From NCBI GenBank assembly GCA_027031565.1, contig JALVPX010000214.1:1-10184 (forward strand): 10,184 bases of DNA, written 5' to 3'. How positions within the stretch are numbered: the stretch's first letter is position 1; each line of letters starts with the position of its first letter. The notes beneath the pieces were generated by a model. It made no database searches. It was not told the DNA's origin and saw only the letters and a program-made list of their open reading frames with translations. Below are positions 1-6,535 of this stretch, in pieces. This DNA comes from Deltaproteobacteria bacterium (GTDB lineage Bacteria > Desulfobacterota > Dissulfuribacteria > Dissulfuribacterales > JALVPX01). The position numbers and the translations under genes were made by a program.

Positions 1-159
1 ACTCTGGGCCATGTAGAATGGCTCAGATGCCAAAATATATTCAGTTTGTTGAAATACTTGTGTATTCATGAGCCTATCTCTTTTATTCGATAATAAATTA
101 TAAGGTACCAGGTTGATAGCATAAGTACTTTTAATATTTATGCAACTGCGGAGGCTGCT

Positions 160-1416
160 ATGAGACGATATAACTGCTTGATACATTACGTATTATTACT
201 TGTGACAATCAGCACCCCAACTATCGTCCAAGGGGCGGGCTTCGCCATTTTACAGCAGGGAACCGCACCCATGGCCCAGGGAAATGCCTTCACGGCTCAA
301 GCAGATGATCCAACTGCGATATTTTTCAATCCAGCAGGTATATCGCAATTGTCAGGAACCAATGCATATCTTGGCCAGACCACAATTTACCCAAGGGTTG
401 AGTATGAGGCAGATCATTCAGATGAGTCAACAATTAAAAAAGTCCACATAGTTCCGCAAATCTATATTACTCATCAATTGACCAATGATATCTACCTGGG
501 ACTTGGAATTTTCAGTCCGTTCGGCCTATCAACGCCATGGGACGAAGATTGGGCTGGACGTTATCTGAGCACATATTCCAACCTCGAAACCTATAATATC
601 AATCCCAATGTATGTTACCGATGGCATAATCTTTCGCTGAGCGCAGGTGTCAATTTTTTGAATGCCGACTTGGAACTTAAGAAGAAGATATTTCTTGGAG
701 CTTTCCCTGAAGGACGCCAGAAACTGACTGGTGATGCCTGGGGCACAGGCTATAACCTTGGTTTGCTCTACAAATTTGATGAAAGACTGCAAGCAGGCAT
801 CTCCTACAGGAGCCGTATTTGGCTGGACTTTGATGATTCCAAGGCGAGATTCGATGTGCCGGATTTGATGAAGTCGTTCTTTAAAAACACTTCAGGATCG
901 GGCACACTGGAGCTGCCGCCGTCCCTCAACGCAGGGCTTTCCTATTCCCCTTCCAAGAGGTTGGCTGTCGAGTTTGACATCACCTGGACCGGCTGGTCCA
1001 CCTACGATGAAATGGAGTTGCATTTTGATTCCCCAATCGGTCCGCCAGGCAAGGCCTCAGACCGTTATGTACAACCCAAGAGGTGGGAGGACGTCTTTGC
1101 TTACAGGATCGGCTTGAAATATGGGTTCACTCCTGCGGCCACATTGAGACTCGGTTTTATCTACGATAACACGCCTGTTCCAGATGAAACACTTGATCCA
1201 CAGCTGCCCGATGCAGACAAGATGATATACACGGCCGGTATCGAATACAGGTGGTCAAAGAGATTGATAACCGGTATAGCCTACAACTACATAAATGGTC
1301 GGAACCGCACGAAAGACAATGATATCTTACCTTCCCTGCCTGAAGCATTTAAGGCCAACGGCAGATATGAACAGAGTGTCCATTCGCTCGGCCTGAGCAT
1401 AAATTACCAATTCTAA
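160..1416 (+). CDS. FadL/TodX/OmpP1-family outer membrane transporter of hydrophobic compounds
   Basis: The 418-residue product is an outer membrane beta-barrel of the FadL family, which moves long-chain fatty acids or aromatic hydrocarbons across the outer membrane by lateral diffusion. Residues 1-25 form a signal peptide with likely cleavage after VQG. The mature start GFAILQQGTAPMAQGNAF, followed by ADDPTAIFFNPAGISQLSG, is the classic FadL N-terminal hatch region with its NPA motif. The rest is rich in alternating aromatic/hydrophobic strands, and the chain ends in a terminal phenylalanine (SINYQF), as expected for insertion by the BAM machinery. Length is typical of the family. The ATG is supported by GGAGG at 150-154, five bases upstream. 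It is followed only 12 bases later by the stop codon of the convergent enolase-superfamily gene. The substrate cannot be told from the sequence: fatty acid and aromatic transporters share these motifs. Confidence 0.93.
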   Translation: MRRYNCLIHYVLLLVTISTPTIVQGAGFAILQQGTAPMAQGNAFTAQADDPTAIFFNPAGISQLSGTNAYLGQTTIYPRVEYEADHSDESTIKKVHIVPQIYITHQLTNDIYLGLGIFSPFGLSTPWDEDWAGRYLSTYSNLETYNINPNVCYRWHNLSLSAGVNFLNADLELKKKIFLGAFPEGRQKLTGDAWGTGYNLGLLYKFDERLQAGISYRSRIWLDFDDSKARFDVPDLMKSFFKNTSGSGTLELPPSLNAGLSYSPSKRLAVEFDITWTGWSTYDEMELHFDSPIGPPGKASDRYVQPKRWEDVFAYRIGLKYGFTPAATLRLGFIYDNTPVPDETLDPQLPDADKMIYTAGIEYRWSKRLITGIAYNYINGRNRTKDNDILPSLPEAFKANGRYEQSVHSLGLSINYQF

Positions 1417-1428
1417 GATCAGGGCGTT

Positions 1429-2559
1429 TCAGGCAGAAGCCACCACAGAGGACCAAGGCCTGACTCTGTCCATCTGAATGTCTATACCAAGGCCCGGTTT
1501 CTTCAGGAGGCGGGCCTTTCCGCCATGGCCAAAAACAATGTTGTCGCCTGTTACATCTTCTTTAAGGAGAAAAGTGGAAAAAGAGCCCTCAAGGAAGCGT
1601 ATTTCGGGGTGAAGGGCGGCCAGATGCCTGCCTGCAGCTGAGAGTATGGCAGTTTCACCAACATGGCATCCAATCTGGAAGAAAAAATTGCTTTCCCGAA
1701 GATTGTCCATTATGGAATGGGATTTTAAGAATCCACCGCATTTGGACAAACGTATATTGAGCCCTGATACCGCCCTCTTTTCCCGGAGCCGCAAGGCATC
1801 TTCGAGGGAACAAAAGGATTCATCAGCAATCAGTGGCACTGCCTGCATTGCTGTGACATAGGCCATACCTTCGAGGTCTTCCTTTGGAAGAGGCTGCTCA
1901 AAGGCGCTCAAATTCAAGTGAGCAGTTGACCTGAGGAAATCGAGGGCCCCCTGGGAGTCAAAAGCACAATTGGCATCCACCCTGATATCGATTTCAGGCC
2001 CAAGGGCGGCCCTGAGCGACTCAAGGATGGCAATGCCCTCTTCGCTGTTTTCCACCTTGGCCTTTATGAATTTCATTTCATAGGTGCGTATCATTGGGAT
2101 TATGGATTCAAAGGTATGGGGAGTCACCAGTGGAAGGACAGCAGAATAGGTAAAGGATTCCGTTTCAGCCTTGCTGGAGAACAATTGCCATAAAGGAACA
2201 CCCTGCCTTCTGGCAAAGAGATCGAGGCAGGCCAATTCAACTGCGCACCAGGCTGCTGGATATTTGCCTGCACTGTCGCTGGATCCGAGTTCTTGAAGAT
2301 ATCCTAACAGCGACGAGAAACCGGTTATCTCGGCCTCTGCAAGTTGAGACAGAAAAAACGAACTGGCCTTGACTGCCTCTTGAAAGGTCTCGCCTGTTAC
2401 GTAATGTCTCGGAGTGCCTTCACCATATCCATTGATTCCCTTTTCATCCGTTAATTCAACGATTACTGCCTCTGTTTCAACCCTGTCTGCCAGACTATGT
2501 GAGATCTGAAGTGAGAACGGAAGGTTGAGCTGGTATACTTTGTATCTTTTTATTTTCAC
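1429..2559 (-). CDS. Enolase-superfamily enzyme, muconate cycloisomerase/dipeptide epimerase-like
   Basis: This 376-residue protein has the two-domain layout of the muconate-lactonizing-enzyme subgroup: an N-terminal capping domain (about 1-125) and a TIM-barrel (about 130-350). Visible catalytic elements are the KxK pair K166/K168 (FIKAKVE), metal ligands D195 (VDAN), E221 (FEQPL) and D246 (ADES), and the opposite-face base K273 (RLSKCGG). All expected acid/base and Mg2+ ligands are therefore present, and an active enzyme is likely. The DxD motif that marks typical L-Ala-D/L-Glu epimerases near the last barrel strands is not seen; that place reads FLEGSFSTFLL after CHVGETAILSAAGRH. Substrate assignment (dipeptide epimerase, cycloisomerase, o-succinylbenzoate synthase or N-acylamino acid racemase) is therefore open. 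The start codon is GTG, chosen because MKIKRYKVYQLNLPF matches the usual family N-terminus; the Shine-Dalgarno site is weak (GGAAAA). The gene overlaps the upstream acyltransferase by 65 bases, implying one transcript and probable translational coupling. Confidence 0.88.
   Translation of the reverse strand: MKIKRYKVYQLNLPFSLQISHSLADRVETEAVIVELTDEKGINGYGEGTPRHYVTGETFQEAVKASSFFLSQLAEAEITGFSSLLGYLQELGSSDSAGKYPAAWCAVELACLDLFARRQGVPLWQLFSSKAETESFTYSAVLPLVTPHTFESIIPMIRTYEMKFIKAKVENSEEGIAILESLRAALGPEIDIRVDANCAFDSQGALDFLRSTAHLNLSAFEQPLPKEDLEGMAYVTAMQAVPLIADESFCSLEDALRLREKRAVSGLNIRLSKCGGFLKSHSIMDNLRESNFFFQIGCHVGETAILSAAGRHLAALHPEIRFLEGSFSTFLLKEDVTGDNIVFGHGGKARLLKKPGLGIDIQMDRVRPWSSVVASA
1489..1518 (+). 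terminator. Possible terminator hairpin for the FadL-type gene inside the convergent gene
   Basis: AAGGCCCG (1489-1496) pairs with CGGGCCTT (1511-1518) over a 14-base loop, followed by one more T and then C. It lies within the 3' coding end of the convergent enolase-superfamily gene, 72 bases past the FadL-type stop. With only 12 bases between the two stop codons, any terminator must lie within the opposite gene. The short T-tract and large loop make it weak. Confidence 0.25.
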
Positions 2560-3493
2560 GCCAATTTTCCAGGTTTATATATTTTGACAACTCGATTGCT
2601 GCCTCTTTCCATTGATACCATTGATGAGGAAATGTCAATATGTGCCTCTCCAGCATCTTCCATGCCCTGGCACCTACTGCTGCCTTTTCCTTTCCATCTG
2701 CGACCTGTTCAAGGATCATGGTTATTTTCGAATATGAATCGCGCCTCATTAATACCAAAATAACAGGGGCCTTTGTGCGCCTGTAGAAGAAATCGAGCGT
2801 CTTGTCCTGGTTGACATGGCGTCCAAAGACTTGCACTTTGCCGTTTTTGTCCCTGCGCCACTGCTTGAACTCGTCACACTCGGTAACCACTATCCTGCCA
2901 TTTTTTACGGCGCTTACCGCCTTGAAGGCAACGTTGCCCTCTGAGGCATCAATTACTTCCACGTCAAAATTCTTTGCCTTTTCCAAAATCGCCTTTTTCA
3001 ATTCAGGGGTCTTGAATTTGCATATCATAGACACTTTGTAACCCTGGAGCAGTAAAGCCAACGGCAAGAATTCAACAGAGCCGAAGTGTCCTGTTACCAG
3101 CAGGGCCCCTTTGCCTCTTTTTTGAAGTTTATCTAAAATGTTCCGATTAACGATATGGAGGCCGCTGTTTAAAAAATTTTGGGTTTCGCATAAAGAACGA
3201 TGTGCAAGGATAAGTTTTTCATAGTAATGATCAAATATGCCAATATAGGCCTTGAACACTTGATACAGGGACCGGATGTAGCTTTGGGACACGAAATTGA
3301 ATATGACATATTGAACGCAGAGGGATATCCTCTTGCGGTCATTTTTCTTAAAGATGAGATAAGCAAAGCCAATCAAATAGATGTACATGCGCAAGAAGAA
3401 CCATGGCATTACTTTGGCCAAGGCCACGTTGAAAGAAAGCTGGAAAAATTGACTGATTCCCATCCCCTTGAGTTGGAGTTGCCTAGTCATCAT
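2495..3493 (-). CDS. LpxL/HtrB-like lysophospholipid acyltransferase family protein
   Basis: This 332-residue protein belongs to the LPLAT/lipid A acyltransferase-like superfamily, inner-membrane enzymes that move acyl chains onto lipids or other acceptors. The catalytic HX4E motif is present as H136-F-G-S-V-E141 after a VTG strand. Downstream are GRIVVTECDEFKQW (198-212), a VFGRHVNQDKT segment (222-232) that occupies the place of the FFG loop of LpxL enzymes, and a C-terminal PHQWYQWKE (289-297) like the PEQWYQW end of the family. A hydrophobic stretch near residues 29-47 could anchor it to the membrane. The start is supported by AAAGGAG at 3501-3507, seven bases before ATG; a second ATG follows directly. 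It is the first gene of a two-gene minus-strand unit with the enolase-superfamily gene. The acceptor is unknown: the ECDEF segment differs from the DQD block typical of true lipid A acyltransferases, so assignment to lipid A synthesis is not warranted. Confidence 0.85.
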   Translation of the reverse strand: MMTRQLQLKGMGISQFFQLSFNVALAKVMPWFFLRMYIYLIGFAYLIFKKNDRKRISLCVQYVIFNFVSQSYIRSLYQVFKAYIGIFDHYYEKLILAHRSLCETQNFLNSGLHIVNRNILDKLQKRGKGALLVTGHFGSVEFLPLALLLQGYKVSMICKFKTPELKKAILEKAKNFDVEVIDASEGNVAFKAVSAVKNGRIVVTECDEFKQWRRDKNGKVQVFGRHVNQDKTLDFFYRRTKAPVILVLMRRDSYSKITMILEQVADGKEKAAVGARAWKMLERHILTFPHQWYQWKEAAIELSKYINLENWRENKKIQSIPAQPSVLTSDLT

Positions 3494-3735
3494 GGTGCTA
3501 CTCCTTTCATGAGATTAAGAAACGGAGGTATTGATTTTGCGACCTATAAAAAGTCTATGCAAAAAAAATTCCTCCAGACGTGGGAGGATATTGATGATGC
3601 CGCCTCTCCCCTTTTAAACAACTTCATAATACGCTATCAGCAGCAAAAAAAAAATGGTAAATTACAGGGAAAATGCAGAAAAGAAAAAGATTATACTGGC
3701 TAAAGTTTATTTAGCTAATATTATATCTAAATTTT
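3494..3735. other. Divergent intergenic region between acyltransferase and hybrid kinase
   Basis: This AT-rich stretch separates two divergently transcribed units and should hold both promoters. On the minus strand a perfect TATAAT lies at 3695-3690, but its -35 region is poor (TTAGCT at 17-base spacing), so it is only a candidate. Between it and the acyltransferase start there is a terminator-like hairpin with a T-tract (listed separately). For the kinase, several A/T-rich -10-like strings lie at 3716-3724 with no convincing -35 box. Poly-A runs occur at 3561-3568 and around 3645-3654. A plus-strand open frame covering 3200-3703 runs mostly antisense to the acyltransferase and is not regarded as a gene. 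Confidence 0.5.
3561..3588 (-). promoter_or_regulatory. Terminator-like hairpin in the acyltransferase leader (possible attenuator)
   Basis: Read on the minus strand, TCCTCC (3588-3583) pairs with GGAGGA (3575-3570) around a 7-base loop, and one further base pair partner away comes an A/T step into a run of eight T (3568-3561). This is the form of an intrinsic terminator, although the 6-base-pair stem is short. It lies about 68 bases upstream of the acyltransferase start, and no minus-strand gene lies between it and the divergent kinase. If real it would act on the leader transcript, as an attenuator, rather than end an upstream gene. Chance formation next to a poly-T tract is possible. Confidence 0.35.
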
Positions 3736-6513
3736 ATGGAAAAACACAATAGCTGCGTAAATTCGCTTGCCATAATCCAATATATAGAAGAGAAGGCGCC
3801 TGACAAACTCGATTACCTCTTAACCGATCTCGGGCCTGAAATGGAAGGTATTCAAGATCCAAAGGCCTTTCTTTCCGATCCCAACAACTGGATCTCTTCC
3901 TCGCTCATGATAGAGCTGTTCAGGAGAGCAAAAATAATCCTCGGAGACGATCAGGCGCCGATGCACATCGGGTTCAATTCCGTATTGAAAAAAAGACTCG
4001 GCTACCTTCAAAGCGTAATACTGTTTGCCTTCAGCTCACCCCACAAGGCGATAAAGGTGCTTCACAAGGTAAATGACCGTCTCAACAAGACCAAGAGGGT
4101 TGAGATTTCGAGATCTACCAAGACAAGCGCCACATTGAAGCTGCATTGGACATCAGGCATACCCCTTTCAAAGGATTTCTGCCTCATGAATCGCGGGGTC
4201 TATCAGGCCATTCCAGTTGTGTGGGGTCTTCCGCCTGCGCGCCTTAAAGAACCGAAGTGCTTTTTCAAGGGCGACGAATATTGTGAATATCATGTAAGCT
4301 GGAAGAAAAAGCGTGTCATGGCTGAGATATTCAAGAGGATCTTCAGGCCGTGGCAGGTAATTAACGAAAGCATAAAGGAGCTTGAAAAGGATAAGCTGCT
4401 CCTCCAAAAAAAGTATCATGAAGTCTATGTACTTAACCAGAAGCTTGAAAAAAAGATTCAACAAATACTGACGCTCAAGGATTCAAGCGTTGCCATATTG
4501 TCCACTTTGGAATTGCAGGAGCTGCTCGACAGGATCTTGAACAAGCTGCTGCTGGTTGCCAACCTGGACAGGGCTGGCATATTCATGGCTGATTCGAGTT
4601 ATTCAAAGCTGGTCTTGATCCATGCAGTTGGAATCAACAAAGATGTCCTCGAGGAGATGAAGGGCTATCAGGTCCCTATCGAAAAGGAAAACAACATCAT
4701 CGCCAGGACTGCCCGGGCAGGCAAGCCTATAATAGTGAGGGATGTGAAGGAGATGGATCTCAATCCAGAAAACGTCCTGCTGAAGAAATTGAGGCCAAAG
4801 GCCTTCATCCTCGTCCCTCTCAGTGTGCGTGACAAGGTGATCGGCATACTGGTAGGAGATAATCACACCGACAACACATTTGTTGAAAATATCGATTCCG
4901 AGTTTTTGACCAGCTTTGCCAATCACATTGCCATGGCCCTGGAAAATGCCAGACTCTACAGGGAGCTCCAGGAATCTGAGAAGAAATACAGGGGGATAGT
5001 TGAAAATGCCAACGAGGGCATCTGGATCTTGAACAGCGGCGGAATAATAGAATTTGCCAACAAGCGTCTCTGCTCTATGCTGGGCCTTGATAACCTAGAA
5101 GGTGTTAGTGTGTATGACCTCATCCCAAAGGAATACAAGAAGAAATTGCTGGACATGTTGCTGCTTAACATGGAAGGAAGGGTCAGCAAGGAAGAGATGA
5201 TCTTGTGCGGTAAAAACGGCCACACAGTCACGGTTCTGCTGAGCAGCGTTCCCATAAAAAACAACGGGGTGTTTGAGGGATGCCTCACCATGATTACAGA
5301 CCTTACTGAGAAGAAGCAGATGGAGATACAGTTGCTCCAGGCACAAAAGCTGGAGTCCATCGGCACCATGGCAGGCGGTGTTGCCCATGACTTCAATAAC
5401 CTGCTTACAGGCATCCTTGGATATACCTCCCTGCTTAAGCAGAAAACCCTTGATATGCCAGATCTCTATAATTATGTGACTGTCATCGAAAAATCCGGCA
5501 TGCGAGCAGCAGACCTTGTCAAAAAACTCCTTGCCTTCAGCCGTCAAAGCCAGCCGGATACTCTCGGCATCTCAAACTTGAATGACATAATTCATGATAC
5601 TATTGAACTCCTGAACCGCACCCTGCCTAAAAACATAACTGTTGACCTCAACCTTGCTTCAGAAGATGCAGAGATAAAGTGCGACGAGACCCAGATTCAG
5701 CAGGTGATCCTCAATTTGTGTTTGAATGCCAGGGATGCCATGGAAGAAGAGGGAGGCAGGCTGACTATAAGCACATGGCTTACCTCTTATGACGAGATCG
5801 TTCAGAAGCAGCCTGGAACAGATCTCATTCCGGGAGAATATGTGGCCTTGTCTGTTCAGGATACGGGTACGGGTATTGACAATGAGACCCTGAACAGGAT
5901 CTTTGACCCGTTTTTTACGACCAAGGAGATCGGCAAGGGCTCAGGCCTTGGTCTGGCAATGGTTTACGGGATCATGAAAAATCTGGCTGGAACCATCCTG
6001 GTTGAAAGCGAGTTAGGTGCTGGAACCACGTTCACCCTCTATTTCCCAAGGGCATTCAAGGAAGTTGAGGATGTTGCCAGCCGATCCGTGGTCTCAAGCA
6101 GGACAGGCAACGAAACGATCCTGGTGGTTGATGATGAGGAGATAGTGAGAGACCTTGCCCAGGAGCTGCTCGAAAGCCACGGGTACAAGGTGTTGACGGC
6201 CAAAAACGGCCAGGAGGCAGTACATACTTACAGTGCCATGGGTAACGAGATTGACCTGGTGGTCCTTGATATAGTCATGCCTCGAATGGGCGGTATGGAA
6301 ACCTATGAAAAAATAATTAACATGAATAAAGAAGCAAAAATTATTTTTTGCAGTGGACACGACTCAGGACAAACTTCGATAGAGAGGATAAAAGAAATGA
6401 AAATTCCATTCATTGCCAAGCCCTTCCACACAGGCGATTTTCTGGAAAAGATCAGGCATGTATTGGATTTTTCTAGGCCCCAGCTACAGGATACCAAGTC
6501 CGTGCATAATTAG
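3736..6513 (+). CDS. Soluble hybrid histidine kinase: V4R-like sensor, GAF, PAS, HisKA, HATPase, REC
   Basis: This 925-residue cytosolic sensor kinase autophosphorylates on His and passes the phosphate to its own receiver. Residues about 1-195 resemble the XylR_N/V4R sensory module, ending in its hallmark C175-FFKGDEY-C183. A lysine/glutamate-rich coiled coil follows (about 205-252), then GAF (about 256-402), PAS (about 416-530) and HisKA with the H-box AGGVAHDFNNLL (phospho-accepting H551). The HATPase_c domain has N-box residues N660/N664, G1 box DTGTG (709-713) and G2 box GKGSGLGL (733-740). The receiver has acidic pair D799/D800, phospho-acceptor D845 and K895. All catalytic residues are intact. 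No transmembrane segment or DNA-binding domain is visible, so ligand sensing is inside the cell and a downstream phosphotransfer partner must be elsewhere. No clear Shine-Dalgarno site precedes the ATG; the start is kept because the sensor domain begins soon after it. The secreted protein gene begins 22 bases after the stop, suggesting an operon. The ligand is unknown; V4R relatives bind aromatics, lipids or other small hydrophobic molecules. Confidence 0.9.
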   Translation: MEKHNSCVNSLAIIQYIEEKAPDKLDYLLTDLGPEMEGIQDPKAFLSDPNNWISSSLMIELFRRAKIILGDDQAPMHIGFNSVLKKRLGYLQSVILFAFSSPHKAIKVLHKVNDRLNKTKRVEISRSTKTSATLKLHWTSGIPLSKDFCLMNRGVYQAIPVVWGLPPARLKEPKCFFKGDEYCEYHVSWKKKRVMAEIFKRIFRPWQVINESIKELEKDKLLLQKKYHEVYVLNQKLEKKIQQILTLKDSSVAILSTLELQELLDRILNKLLLVANLDRAGIFMADSSYSKLVLIHAVGINKDVLEEMKGYQVPIEKENNIIARTARAGKPIIVRDVKEMDLNPENVLLKKLRPKAFILVPLSVRDKVIGILVGDNHTDNTFVENIDSEFLTSFANHIAMALENARLYRELQESEKKYRGIVENANEGIWILNSGGIIEFANKRLCSMLGLDNLEGVSVYDLIPKEYKKKLLDMLLLNMEGRVSKEEMILCGKNGHTVTVLLSSVPIKNNGVFEGCLTMITDLTEKKQMEIQLLQAQKLESIGTMAGGVAHDFNNLLTGILGYTSLLKQKTLDMPDLYNYVTVIEKSGMRAADLVKKLLAFSRQSQPDTLGISNLNDIIHDTIELLNRTLPKNITVDLNLASEDAEIKCDETQIQQVILNLCLNARDAMEEEGGRLTISTWLTSYDEIVQKQPGTDLIPGEYVALSVQDTGTGIDNETLNRIFDPFFTTKEIGKGSGLGLAMVYGIMKNLAGTILVESELGAGTTFTLYFPRAFKEVEDVASRSVVSSRTGNETILVVDDEEIVRDLAQELLESHGYKVLTAKNGQEAVHTYSAMGNEIDLVVLDIVMPRMGGMETYEKIINMNKEAKIIFCSGHDSGQTSIERIKEMKIPFIAKPFHTGDFLEKIRHVLDFSRPQLQDTKSVHN

Positions 6514-6523
6514 ACAAACTAAC

Positions 6524-6530
6524 AGGAGGT
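6524..6530 (+). promoter_or_regulatory. Strong ribosome binding site that sets the start of the secreted protein
   Basis: AGGAGGT lies five bases before the ATG at 6536 and is a near-perfect Shine-Dalgarno sequence. The open frame extends upstream to an ATG at 6413 inside the kinase gene, but those 41 extra codons lack a binding site and do not look like a protein start. The ATG at 6536 begins a textbook signal peptide, so it is taken as the true start. Confidence 0.9.
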
Positions 6531-6535
6531 GCAAC

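Noticed and set aside
1..90. Plus-strand frame open from the left edge to a TAA at 91, about 30 codons
   Set aside because: It could be the 3' end of an upstream gene, but 30 residues with no recognisable motif do not support a call.
113..140. Sigma70-like TTGATA and TATTTA with 16-base spacing before the FadL-type gene
   Set aside because: Transcription from it would start almost on the ribosome binding site at 150-154, and the hexamer match is modest in AT-rich DNA.
3200..3703. A 167-codon plus-strand open frame crossing the acyltransferase start and the intergenic region
   Set aside because: About 60% is antisense to the well-supported acyltransferase; the remainder is low-complexity lysine/glutamine-rich translation of AT-rich intergenic DNA, and no binding site precedes its ATG.
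5095..5547. Long minus-strand open frames antisense to the kinase gene (also 4956-5414 and 4603-4926)
   Set aside because: They are shadow frames of a gene with complete, intact kinase motifs; their translations show no domain-like features.
6413..6535. Upstream extension of the secreted protein frame to an ATG at 6413
   Set aside because: It lies wholly inside the kinase receiver domain, lacks a binding site, and the AGGAGGT plus signal peptide at 6536 give a far better start.
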